Source of the DNA: Streptomyces griseocarneus
GTDB taxonomy: Bacteria > Actinomycetota > Actinomycetes > Streptomycetales > Streptomycetaceae
Direction: 5' to 3'
Length of the DNA stretch: 64,000 nucleotides
NCBI GenBank assembly: GCA_003674045.1
Contig: PENC01000005.1
Location: 124,001 to 188,000 of the forward strand
Shown: piece by piece, positions 8,541 to 16,455 of the stretch
How the letters are laid out: every line of letters starts with the position of its first letter
Numbering within the stretch: position 1 is the stretch's first letter
Notes under the pieces: model-generated
What the model saw: only the letters and a program-made list of their open reading frames with translations
Database searches by the model: none
Told to the model about the DNA's origin: nothing
Translations under genes and position numbers: made by a program

Positions 8541-10673
8541 TCATCTCACCGGCCCCGGGCGGGGTCCGGGCGCGCGAAGCGGCTGGTCGGGCCGCGGCGG
8601 CCGGGCCGGCGAGTCGTGGAGCAGGGCAATCGACCGCGCCCACAGGACGTCGGGGTCGGGGTACTCGGGATCACCGCAGCGGATGCGGAGGCTGCGGATG
8701 CGCCGGTGCAGCCCCTCCGGGGTCTTGGCATCGCACAGAAGTGCCGTCATCTGCTGGTGGAATTCGGCGCAATCCGTATGCCCGGTGGCGCATCTGCGCC
8801 AGACGACGAGGGCGTGCCCGGCGGCCAGCGCGACCCCCAGGGCGTCGGCTCCCGAGCCCTTCGAGACGGGGCCGCAGTAGACCGGGACGGCCGTGTCCTC
8901 GGCGCTGGACAGCCGGTCGTAGGCCGCGTAACCGCTCTCCCTCTCCCGTCCGGGGCCGTCATGGCCGCGCACCGGAACCTCGCGGCGCAGCGGTACGGCG
9001 GCCAGCGGGCCGCGCACGGCGGCGTTCCAGCGGCGGTGCCACTCGGGGATCGCGGGCTGGTCGAGACGGCGCCGGTCGCGCAGCACGACGACACGGCGCT
9101 GCCCGAGCGGCAGGCTGTCGGGGTCGATGCCGTGCTCGGGGGCGCCGGGCGGGGTGAGCCGCCAGGAGTCCACGGGCTCGTCGAGGAGTTCGGGCGGGAC
9201 GGCGACCTCTATGGCGGCGAGGTGGTCACCGACGTCGCTCTGGCGGACGGCCTCGGCGATCGGCTCGCGCAGGGCCTCCTGCAGACCTGCCCGGGGAACG
9301 CCTTCCTTCTCGTCGTCGCGGAACGTGACGACGTCGTCCTCGCGGAGCAGTTTGACGCGCCAGGTGTAGGCGTCGCCGTACAGGAGCGAGTCGATCTCCA
9401 CGAGCACGTCGGCCCGGGCCCGTACCTCCTCCTCGCCCGGCTCCACCTTGCGGCGGGCGGGTTTGCGCAGCTCGACGCCGGTGCGGGCGGGGGGTTCGGC
9501 CAGGGTCTCCGGGTCGGCGGCGCCGCCGTGCAGGATCTGGTCGATCTCCTCCCGGATGAAGGACTCGATCGGCTCCTCGCGCCCGGACAGCCAGCTGCTC
9601 AGTTCGCGCAGCGGGCCCTCGTCGGCCGGGTTCCCGGCGCGGCTGACGGCGGCGGCGACGCGCGCCGCGTAGAGCAGGACGGCCTCCAGCTCCAGATCGC
9701 GCTCCTGGGAGCGCGTTCCGTCGTCGCGGAGGTCGTAGAGCAGGCCGACACCCTCCCGCCAGGTGCGCGGGTCGTGCTCGATGCCCGGCTGGTACGGCCC
9801 CTGGATCATCCGCCGCTTGACCTCGTCGACCAGCTTCATCACCTCGCCGGGCGTTCCGGGCGGCGTCAGTTCGGCGAGCCGCGCGAAGAGGTACGTCCGC
9901 AGGACGGGGGTGAAGCCGCCCGCCGCGGCGGGCCGCAGGGCGTGCTGGAAGCCGGTCCAGCTGCCGCCGGTGCCGACGGTGCGGTAGCGCCGCAGGTGGT
10001 GCCGGTCGTGGGCGCGGACCAGGGCGTGCAGCCGGTCGCGGCCGGGCCGGGCGTTGGCCAGCACGCGCAGCGCGGTGACGGGGACGGCGAGCCCGGCGTC
10101 GCCCTCGCCGCGCCCCTTGCACACGCCGATGACGGCGCCCCGCTCCGTGTCGACGACGGGGCCGCCGGAGGTGCCCGCGACGGGGATCTCGCCGCGCAGC
10201 AGCAGCGCGCTGCCGTCGGGCCCGTCGGTGCCGCTGGCCATGCCGTGGCCGGAGCGCAGCGCCAGGTCGCCGACCTCCTTCGACCAGCCGTGCAGGCTGA
10301 TCCGGGCGGGCACGACGGCCGAACGGTCGCTGAGCCAGAGGCACTCGGCGTCCTCGGCGCCGTCGACCTCGACCAGGGCGAGGTCGGGCAGCTTCCACCG
10401 GCGGGACGGGCGCTCGGGGTCGTCGGGCGGCGGCAGCACCAAGGCCACGCGGCCCTCGGTCGTACGGCCGCGGTGGTCGGTGATGTCGATCGCGGTCTCC
10501 CCGGCCAGCACGCCACCACCCCCGTTCCCCACCACATGGGCACAGGTCAGGACCTGCCCGGGAGCGATGAAGAAGCCGCTGCCCCAGAACCGGTCACCGG
10601 ACGGGTCATACCCGCCGCCGGGCGCGGAGATGCGCACGACGGCCCGGCGTACGGTCCCGTCGAGGGCGCTCAA
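8541..10673 (-). CDS. Trypsin-like peptidase fused to VMAP-C domain
   Basis: 710 residues. The N-terminal ~190 residues are a trypsin-like serine peptidase with a complete triad: His46 in LTCAHVVG, Asp97 in LPDLALVEVD and Ser169 in GTSGGPVVD. No signal peptide is visible, so it should act in the cytoplasm. A helical linker (about 200-400) leads to a C-terminal region ending PDPDVLWARSIALLHDSPARPP, which is the hallmark of the vWA-MoxR-associated protein C-terminal (VMAP-C) domain. The ATG overlaps the stop of the Trypco1 gene by 4 nt. In the published VMAP systems the peptidase is the effector, held in check by the NTPase partners; that role is inferred here. Confidence 0.88.
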   Translation of the reverse strand: MSALDGTVRRAVVRISAPGGGYDPSGDRFWGSGFFIAPGQVLTCAHVVGNGGGGVLAGETAIDITDHRGRTTEGRVALVLPPPDDPERPSRRWKLPDLALVEVDGAEDAECLWLSDRSAVVPARISLHGWSKEVGDLALRSGHGMASGTDGPDGSALLLRGEIPVAGTSGGPVVDTERGAVIGVCKGRGEGDAGLAVPVTALRVLANARPGRDRLHALVRAHDRHHLRRYRTVGTGGSWTGFQHALRPAAAGGFTPVLRTYLFARLAELTPPGTPGEVMKLVDEVKRRMIQGPYQPGIEHDPRTWREGVGLLYDLRDDGTRSQERDLELEAVLLYAARVAAAVSRAGNPADEGPLRELSSWLSGREEPIESFIREEIDQILHGGAADPETLAEPPARTGVELRKPARRKVEPGEEEVRARADVLVEIDSLLYGDAYTWRVKLLREDDVVTFRDDEKEGVPRAGLQEALREPIAEAVRQSDVGDHLAAIEVAVPPELLDEPVDSWRLTPPGAPEHGIDPDSLPLGQRRVVVLRDRRRLDQPAIPEWHRRWNAAVRGPLAAVPLRREVPVRGHDGPGRERESGYAAYDRLSSAEDTAVPVYCGPVSKGSGADALGVALAAGHALVVWRRCATGHTDCAEFHQQMTALLCDAKTPEGLHRRIRSLRIRCGDPEYPDPDVLWARSIALLHDSPARPPRPDQPLRAPGPRPGPVR

Positions 10674-11095
10674 GGAGTGCCGGGGGCAGCGGCCGGTGCC
10701 ACGGCGACGGCGGGACGCGGCTCCCCGCGCTCCGACCCTCGCTCCGCCCCGCGCTCCGACCAGGTGAGGGTGACGTTGATCGACGCCCTGCCCTCCCCGT
10801 CGGCGAGGAGGCTGATGACGTGACCGGCCTTGGCGGACAGTTCGATGCCGAATTCGACGCTGACCTCGTCCGGCGTGACGGCGGCGAGCGCCGGGCGCAG
10901 GGAGCCGACGACTCCCCGTACGACGTCGGAGAGGCCGCCCGCGAGCCCGGCGACGCGCCGGGCGGCGCCCGCGGCGCTGGAGTCCGCGTACCCCCCGCCC
11001 CCGTCGGACCCCTCGTCCAGCTCGTGCGCCTCACTGATCCGCGCCCAGACGACCGTTCCGTCGTCCAGCCGGACTTGAGTGATCCCGTCTGCCAC
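10670..11095 (-). CDS. Trypsin-co-occurring domain 1 (CU044_2847-type) protein
   Basis: 141 residues from GTG at 11095. The opening DGITQVRLDDGTVVWARISE and the segment VSVEFGIELSAKAGHVISLLADGEGRAS are typical of the CU044_2847/Trypco1 family, small beta-rich proteins found next to trypsin-like peptidases of conflict systems. The middle is a Gly/Ala-rich linker and the C terminus a low-complexity Ala/Pro tail. It overlaps the next gene by 4 nt (ATGA), which makes translational coupling to the trypsin-VMAP gene likely. It is the first gene of the minus-strand array. Role as activator, inhibitor or substrate of the peptidase is unknown. Confidence 0.85.
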   Translation of the reverse strand: MADGITQVRLDDGTVVWARISEAHELDEGSDGGGGYADSSAAGAARRVAGLAGGLSDVVRGVVGSLRPALAAVTPDEVSVEFGIELSAKAGHVISLLADGEGRASINVTLTWSERGAERGSERGEPRPAVAVAPAAAPGTP

Positions 11096-11264
11096 GCGCC
11101 CCCCCGATCCGCGTTCCGGTGCAGCAGGCTAGTCCTCGTGCGGGACGGGCGCGAGAGGCTGCGGCGGACGGCCCGCCTATCCTGGGCGGGAAACGCAGGT
11201 ATGCCCCTGGCAGGAGCCGGGCGCCTGATACCCCGACCGACCTACCGACTTGACGGAGAGCACG

Positions 11265-11447
11265 TTGTACTTCACCGACCGCGGCATCGAGGAGCTCGAG
11301 AACCGGCGTGGCGAAGAGGAAGTCACCCTCGGCTGGGTGGCCGAACAGCTCCGCACGTTCGTCGACCTCAACCCGGACTTCGAGGTCCCGGTGGAACGCC
11401 TCGCGACGTGGCTGGCACGGCTGGACGACGAGGACGACGACCTGTAA
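11265..11447 (+). CDS. DUF6104 family small protein
   Basis: 60 residues (MYFTDRGIEELE onwards), highly acidic at the C terminus (LDDEDDDL). The family normally starts at MYFTDRG, so TTG 11265 is preferred; it has GGAG 6 nt upstream. An in-frame TTG at 11250 would add five residues. The protein is short, conserved across Streptomyces and has no known function. It is divergent from the Trypco1 operon; the 169-nt interval must hold both promoters and contains an inverted CCCGCC/GGGCGG around 11180. Confidence 0.85.
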   Translation: MYFTDRGIEELENRRGEEEVTLGWVAEQLRTFVDLNPDFEVPVERLATWLARLDDEDDDL

Positions 11448-11508
11448 AGGGCCGGAGGCCCGTAAGCGGCGCGGGGCTGTGACATTTGGGCGCAACCAGC
11501 GCCCCGTC

Positions 11509-11587
11509 AGGGGCGCGGGGAACTGCGCGACCAGCCCCCACGCACCCGCAGCCGCGCGCCCAGCGCAAGACGCACCCCGGTAGGCGC
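11509..11587 (+). repeat. Dispersed intergenic repeat, copy 1
   Basis: Begins with GGGGCGCGGGGAACTGCGCG, continues through CCCGCAGCCGCGCGCC and ends with GCACCCCGGTAGGCGC. The same ordered blocks recur at 17515-17584 (inverted), 35363-35450 and 38229-38320. It lies between the 3' ends of convergent genes. Confidence 0.8.
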
Positions 11588-11603
11588 AGCCAGCAACAAA
11601 GGA

Positions 11604-12380
11604 TCAGCCGCGCCGCCGACGCCACGCGTCATACGCCAGCGTCACGGCGCCATCGGCGGCAAGAACAACCCCCGCCGTCCGCCACCCCCGCCGCCGTCCA
11701 CAGACGGCAAGGCCGACCCCCGCCACCACCTCGGCCAAACCAAGCGCCCGCATCCGCGGCCCACCCCCGTCCAGCCCGATGCGCACCGCCTCGCGCCACC
11801 CCGGCCAGTCCAGCGCCTCCGCACCCGGCACCGCGACGGAGCGCAGGCGCGCGGCGCCGATGCCCGGCGCCAGCCCCTGCGGCAGGGTCAGGCCCGTACG
11901 GGAGAGCACCGCGATCACGCCGAGCACCCGCGCCTCGGCGTCCGCGTCGGCGTCCGGGCGCGTGAGCCCGTCGAGCGCGGCGCCGTCGAGCACCGGGTCG
12001 AGGCCGACCCGGGCGCGCAGGGCGGCCATGGCCGATTCCTCGCCCTCGGGGGTGCCGTCGGCGAGCCAGCTGTAGCCGGCCGTACGGCGGAAGCCCGCCG
12101 CCGACACGAAGCCCGCGCCGCTGGCGTCCCACCACAGGCCCACGACGGGCCACGTCTCGGCGACGGCGAGCGCGTGCGCCCAGCCGGCCGCCGCGGTGGC
12201 GGGATCGGTGCCCTCGGTGCGCCAGGAGTCCTCTCCGGGGATCAGCACGCTCCACCCCTCACCTGCCGGGGCGAGGAGCAGCGGTTCGTTCAGGAGCTGT
12301 GCGGAGGGACGGACGCGGTCGGGCTCGGCCCGGCAGAGCAGCAGAACCCCGGCCGCGCGGCTGTGATCAGTTGCGGACAT
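11604..12380 (-). CDS. Conserved hypothetical protein, unknown function
   Basis: 258 residues from ATG at 12380. No recognised catalytic motif. The N-terminal half has alternating strands and aromatic residues (EGWSVLIPGEDSWRTEG, WPVVGLWWDASGAGFVSAAGFRR), suggesting an alpha/beta fold. Near the C terminus a Gly/Ala/Val-rich stretch (LGLAEVVAGVGLAVCGRRRG) could be one weak membrane helix. Codon use is normal for the genome. The gene is divergent from the DUF4097/PadR operon and its stop abuts the repeat at 11509-11587. Function cannot be assigned. Confidence 0.75.
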   Translation of the reverse strand: MSATDHSRAAGVLLLCRAEPDRVRPSAQLLNEPLLLAPAGEGWSVLIPGEDSWRTEGTDPATAAAGWAHALAVAETWPVVGLWWDASGAGFVSAAGFRRTAGYSWLADGTPEGEESAMAALRARVGLDPVLDGAALDGLTRPDADADAEARVLGVIAVLSRTGLTLPQGLAPGIGAARLRSVAVPGAEALDWPGWREAVRIGLDGGGPRMRALGLAEVVAGVGLAVCGRRRGWRTAGVVLAADGAVTLAYDAWRRRRG

Positions 12381-12409
12381 GCGACAACGCTATGTCACGA
12401 CGGAGCCGC

Positions 12410-12455
12410 TTGACTTCCCGGGACCGCGATATATCGTGTTTGGAGAGACGCGATA
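12410..12455 (+). promoter_or_regulatory. Candidate promoter and PadR-type operator for the DUF4097-padR operon
   Basis: TTGACT at 12410-12415 is followed 16 nt later by TATCGT (12432-12437). Overlapping it is a perfect 10-bp palindrome, CGATATATCG (12427-12436), and CGCGATA occurs twice, at 12425 and 12449. AT-rich dyads of this kind are usual PadR sites, so autoregulation is plausible but not shown. Confidence 0.4.
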
Positions 12456-12542
12456 GGTTGCGTCCGGTGGCGGCCGTCCCGCACGAGCCGCCCCTTGTCG
12501 TCACGCGCATTCGCCTTGTCCCACACGTCGAGGAGGCCCGGC

Positions 12543-13406
12543 ATGCCGGTCCAGTCGGAGTGGTCGCTGTCCGCGCCGCAGAACATCACCTTCGAAGAAC
12601 CCGTCACGGCGCTCGCCGTGTCGGTCATCCGCGGCACGGTCAATGTCGTGGGCGCCGCCTCCGGTCCGGCGCGGCTGGAGCTCTCGGAGCTCGACGGCCC
12701 GCCTCTGAAGGCGACCATCGAGAACGGGAAGCTGACCGTCGCCTACGAGGACTTCCGGCCGGGGCCCCTGCAGTGGCTCACCCGCAGGGGCTGGAACCGC
12801 ACCGCCGTCGTGACCCTCACCGTGCCGACCGGCACCAAGGTCGAGGTGGGCGCCGCGGAGGCGGGCATCGTCGTCTCCAACATCTCCGGGGACACGGTCG
12901 TCCACAACGTCTCGGGCCCCTCCACCCTCACCCGGGTCAGCGGCACCGTCCGCGCCGACTCCGTCTCCGGCCCGCTGGAGGCCCAGGGGATCAGCGGCGA
13001 CCTGCGCTTCAAGTCGGTCTCCGGCGATCTCACCGTCGTCGAGAGCGCGCTCGGCACGGTCCGTGCCGACTCCGTCGGCGGCAACATGGCCGTGGACCTC
13101 GTCGTCCCCACCGGCCAGGGGCCCGACCTCGCGCTCACCACCGTCTCCGGCGAGATCGCCATCCGCCTCCCGGCCGCCGCCGACACCACGGTCGACGCCA
13201 ACACCACCAGCGGGCAGCTGTCCTGCGCCTTCGAGGAGCTGCGCGTCAACACCCAGTTCGGGGCCAAGAGGATCACCGGCAGCCTCGGCGCGGGCGGCGG
13301 CCGCCTCAAGATCACCAGCGTCTCCGGCGCCGTCGCGCTGCTGCGCCGCCCCGACGGGGAAGCGGAGGCGGCACCCGGCAGCCCCCTGAAGGGAAAGGTC
13401 CTCTGA
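12543..13406 (+). CDS. DUF4097 family beta-strand-repeat protein
   Basis: 287 residues from ATG 12543, preceded by AGGAGG; an upstream in-frame extension to 12495 lacks a binding site. The body is a run of short beta-strand repeats of the type VSGDLTVVES, SGTVRADSVSG and ISGDLRFKSVSG, forming the right-handed beta-solenoid expected of DUF4097 (adhesin-like) proteins. No signal peptide or membrane segment is seen, so it is probably cytoplasmic. The stop overlaps the ATG of the PadR regulator by one base (TGATG). In actinobacteria this pairing is common and the pair is probably co-regulated; the biochemical role is unknown. Confidence 0.88.
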   Translation: MPVQSEWSLSAPQNITFEEPVTALAVSVIRGTVNVVGAASGPARLELSELDGPPLKATIENGKLTVAYEDFRPGPLQWLTRRGWNRTAVVTLTVPTGTKVEVGAAEAGIVVSNISGDTVVHNVSGPSTLTRVSGTVRADSVSGPLEAQGISGDLRFKSVSGDLTVVESALGTVRADSVGGNMAVDLVVPTGQGPDLALTTVSGEIAIRLPAAADTTVDANTTSGQLSCAFEELRVNTQFGAKRITGSLGAGGGRLKITSVSGAVALLRRPDGEAEAAPGSPLKGKVL

Positions 13407-14323
13407 TGCCCCCCGTCTTCGCCCACGGCAGGCTGCGGCTCTACCTGCTCAAGCTCCTCGACGAGTCGCCCCGCCACGGCTACGAGATCATCCGGCTGCT
13501 GGAGGAGCGCTTCCAGGGGCTCTACGCGCCCTCCGCCGGCACCGTCTACCCGCGGCTCGCCAAGCTGGAGGCGGAGGGGCTCGTCACCCACTCCACCGAG
13601 GGCGGCCGCAAGGTCTACTCCCTCACCCCCACCGGCCGGGCCGAACTCGCCGACCGCCAGGGCGAGCTGGCCGAGCTCGAACTGGACATCCGCGAGTCCG
13701 TCTCCGCCCTCGCCGCCGACATCCGCGAGGACGTCAGCGGCGCCGCGGGCGACCTGCGGCGCGAGATGCGCGAGGCCGCCCGGCGCACCCGCGCGACCAC
13801 CACGGACGGCGGCGACGCGTGGCAACAGGCCAAGGGCGACTTCCGCCACGCGATGGAGGAGTGGAAGGAACAGGCCCGCCGGGCGAAGGAAGAGAGCCGC
13901 CGCGCCCGCCAGGACGCCCAACAGGCCCGCCGCCAGGCCAAACAGACACAGGACCACGTACGCGAGGAGGCCCGGCGCATCGCCGAGCGGGTCCAGGAGC
14001 GCGTACGCGGCGGCGACTGGCCGACGGGCATCGTCGACGGCATCACGTCCCTCACCCAGGAACTCGGCAACCTCGCCAACGCGGGCAACGGCAGCCGGGC
14101 GACCCCCGCTTCACCTCCCCCGGCCCCCGAGTGGGCCGACGCGGCCGACACCCTCTCGAAGGACCCGGCCCGCGACCTCGACCGCCTCCTGGACCGCTTC
14201 CGCGACGACATCCGCGACGCGGCACGGGACCACGGGGTGACCCCGGCCCAGCTGGCCCAATCCCGCGAGATCCTGGCGGACGCGGCGAGCCGCGTCACGG
14301 CATTGCTCGCGCCCCGGGGGTAG
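13406..14323 (+). CDS. PadR family transcriptional regulator with long coiled-coil tail
   Basis: 305 residues. The first ~90 residues form the PadR winged helix (RLYLLKLLDESPRHGYEIIRLLEERF, SAGTVYPRLAKLEAEGLV). Residues about 95-210 are a long charged helix (EEWKEQARRAKEESRRARQD) predicted to be coiled coil, far longer than the short C-terminal helix of minimal PadR proteins. The last ~70 residues are helical and acidic. It is translationally coupled to the DUF4097 gene and probably controls that operon through the AT-rich dyad near 12427. The unusual tail may mediate oligomerisation or partner binding. Confidence 0.9.
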   Translation: MPPVFAHGRLRLYLLKLLDESPRHGYEIIRLLEERFQGLYAPSAGTVYPRLAKLEAEGLVTHSTEGGRKVYSLTPTGRAELADRQGELAELELDIRESVSALAADIREDVSGAAGDLRREMREAARRTRATTTDGGDAWQQAKGDFRHAMEEWKEQARRAKEESRRARQDAQQARRQAKQTQDHVREEARRIAERVQERVRGGDWPTGIVDGITSLTQELGNLANAGNGSRATPASPPPAPEWADAADTLSKDPARDLDRLLDRFRDDIRDAARDHGVTPAQLAQSREILADAASRVTALLAPRG

Positions 14324-14365
14324 CGGGCCCCTGCCGCGGCCCGGGCCTCCACGGAAACGCGGTCC

Positions 14366-14423
14366 GGGCCGGGGGCGGGGTGGCGGCAGGCGGGCCCGCC
14401 TGCCGCCACCCCGCCCCCGGCCC
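14366..14423. terminator. Perfect 58-nt palindrome, bidirectional terminator
   Basis: Arms 14366-14394 and 14395-14423 are exact reverse complements over 29 bp with no unpaired centre. It sits between the convergent ends of padR and the RidA gene, so it can serve both strands. Confidence 0.85.
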
Positions 14424-14468
14424 ATGACGCCTCCGGCCCATGAAGCAACGGCAGCGGCGGTGCTCAGT

Positions 14469-14879
14469 TCACCGGACGAGTCCGATTGCCTCGATCTCGA
14501 TCATCCACTCGGGATCGGCGAGCGAGGAGACCTCCACGAACGACTCCGCGAGATGCGGCTTGTCCGGGAAGTGCTCCGCTCGCAGCTTGGCGAAGATGTC
14601 CTGCTGCGTGATGTCGGTGACGAAGACGGTCGCCTTGACCACGTCGGCGAGGCCGGAGCCCCCGTTCGTCAGTACCGTCGACAGATTCGCGAGCGCCTGA
14701 CGGGCTTGGGCCTCGAAGTCCCCGACACCGACCGTGGATCCCTGGGCGTCGATGGGGGCCTGCCCCGAGGTGAAGATCAGATTCCCGACCCGGACGCCCA
14801 GCGAGATACCGGCCGACTCGTACCAGTCGGGATCCGCGGTGACACGCACACGCTCGGCGGCGGGCTGCACAACTGACAT
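14469..14879 (-). CDS. RidA family (YjgF/UK114) protein
   Basis: 136 residues from ATG 14879. The Rid signature is clear: GNLIFTSGQAPID near residue 32, LANLSTVLTNGGSGLADVVKATVFVTDI in the middle, and a C-terminal AESFVEVSSLADPEWMIEIEAIGLVR. The canonical RidA arginine (IPxxR-type) is not obvious, the loop reading VTDITQQDIFAKLR, so imine deaminase activity is likely only by family. The protein should form cytosolic trimers that hydrolyse reactive enamine/imine intermediates. It is monocistronic, closed by the shared palindrome at 14366-14423. Confidence 0.9.
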   Translation of the reverse strand: MSVVQPAAERVRVTADPDWYESAGISLGVRVGNLIFTSGQAPIDAQGSTVGVGDFEAQARQALANLSTVLTNGGSGLADVVKATVFVTDITQQDIFAKLRAEHFPDKPHLAESFVEVSSLADPEWMIEIEAIGLVR

Positions 14880-15001
14880 TACGCTGACACTCCCTCAAAA
14901 CAGTTCACACAGGGCCGGGTGGCTGCGTTCGCCCGGCAAGATCCGATTACGGCAGCCACACGATGCCGGGATCCATTCCCGCGGATCCCCAGGTTCCGCC
15001 T

Positions 15002-16432
15002 CTACGCCGGGCCGGCCGGACGAAAGCCCCCGGCCAGGTCACCCGGCGCGCACACCACCGTCACCCGCCCCCGCCCGGTTGCCCATATCCGGACGACGCC
15101 ACGGGCTCCCGGCGGCACACCGGACCCATCCGCACGCGCGGGGCCCGACACCGCGATGCGCCAGCCCCGGGGAGCCGCCGGGAGCGAGAGCACCGTCGGG
15201 CCGGGGCCCCGGGGCGCGTACGTCAGGCGGTACGCCCCCTCCCCGTACGACGACGAGACCACCCGCCCCGCCACCGCCACCGCGTAAGGGCGAGCCGTCC
15301 GTTCCTTGTTGACCCGGAAGCGCCCCGCCGCGTCGACGGCGCAGTAGCCACCGCCGTAGCACCAGACATAACCCGTCCAGCCCGACGCGTAGCGGGCCAT
15401 CGACGCCAATGCGTCCTCGTAGAAACGACGCATATGGGGAAGCCCGGAGTTCAGGGGACCCCACTCGCCGATCAGCACCGGCACACGCTGCTCGCGCGGA
15501 TAGCGCGTCACGGCCGCCTCGTACGCCTCGATCCAGTGGGCGGAGGGGTCGTAGTCCCCGCCCGCCTCCATCGCGGTGCTGTAGAAGTGCGGGGCGTAGA
15601 CGACCTTCCCCGCCGGGTCGTGGACGCGGCCGAGGCCGGTCGGAACGGCCTCGCCGACGGCGGGGGTCGGCTCGACGAGGAGCAGGTGACGGCGGTCGGC
15701 GCGGCGTACCGCCGTCGCGAGGCGGTCGTACATCGGGGTGAGCTGGTCCCGTTCGATGCGCCGGGCCGCCGACGGCAGGTCCTCGCCCGGACGCAGCCTG
15801 CCCATCGGCTCGTTGATCAGGTCGTAGCCGAACACCGCCGGGTGCCGCCCGAGCCGTCCGGCGAGCACCCGCCACATCCGCGCCTGGGCCTCGCGCAGGT
15901 CCGCGTCCTCGTAGAGGTGCTCGAACGCGGCCTGCACGGCGGGCTCGTAGTACTCGGCGAACCAGTCGTCCGGATGCGGGACGTACGGCAGGCCGTCGGT
16001 ACGCGTGGCCCACTCGGGGATGCCCCGGTGGCCGCCGAACGCAGGGCCGAAGACGTCCTGGTGGGCGTCGACGATCACGCGGACGCGATAGCGGTGCGCC
16101 CAGTCGAGGACGCGTTCGATCCGGCGGAGGTAGCGCTCGCTGAACCGCCCGCGCCGCGGCTCCAGGTCGTCCCAGAAGACCAGCAGCCGGGCCAGGTCGA
16201 ACCCGGCCGCGGCCATGTCCCGGAAGTGCCGCTCGGTGATGCCGGTGAGGGCGTCGGCGCCGCGGTGGGTCTTGTCCTCCACGTTCCAGCCGTGCAGGGT
16301 CAGCACCCGCCCGCGCTCGTCCGTCAGCCGCGGAACCGGTGCGTCCGTACGGGCCGTGGCCACACCGCCCGGCACGAGGAGCACCGCCACCAGGGCCAGT
16401 ACGGTCACGATCACCGCTCGCGGACTGCGCAC
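15002..16432 (-). CDS. Secreted glycoside hydrolase family 5, endoglycoceramidase-like
   Basis: 476 residues. An N-terminal hydrophobic stretch (VIVTVLALVAVLLVPGGVATA) is a Sec signal peptide. The GH5 core shows GWNVEDK, VIVDAHQDVFG, the acid/base LINEP (Glu208) and the nucleophile IGEWGPL (Glu323). The spacing and the DAHQD motif resemble the endoglycoceramidase branch of GH5. A ~100-residue C-terminal beta domain (VVSSSYGEGAYRLTYAPRGPG) completes the protein. It would act extracellularly on glycosidic bonds of glycolipids or related substrates; exact substrate is uncertain. It ends 24 nt from the dehydrogenase stop side and shares its direction. Confidence 0.88.
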   Translation of the reverse strand: MRSPRAVIVTVLALVAVLLVPGGVATARTDAPVPRLTDERGRVLTLHGWNVEDKTHRGADALTGITERHFRDMAAAGFDLARLLVFWDDLEPRRGRFSERYLRRIERVLDWAHRYRVRVIVDAHQDVFGPAFGGHRGIPEWATRTDGLPYVPHPDDWFAEYYEPAVQAAFEHLYEDADLREAQARMWRVLAGRLGRHPAVFGYDLINEPMGRLRPGEDLPSAARRIERDQLTPMYDRLATAVRRADRRHLLLVEPTPAVGEAVPTGLGRVHDPAGKVVYAPHFYSTAMEAGGDYDPSAHWIEAYEAAVTRYPREQRVPVLIGEWGPLNSGLPHMRRFYEDALASMARYASGWTGYVWCYGGGYCAVDAAGRFRVNKERTARPYAVAVAGRVVSSSYGEGAYRLTYAPRGPGPTVLSLPAAPRGWRIAVSGPARADGSGVPPGARGVVRIWATGRGRVTVVCAPGDLAGGFRPAGPA

Positions 16433-16455
16433 GGCCCTCCCCGGGACGGCAGCGG

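Noticed and set aside
8526-10823. 765-residue plus-strand ORF opposite the trypsin-VMAP gene
   Set aside because: Shadow frame; the minus strand carries a full catalytic triad and VMAP-C motif.
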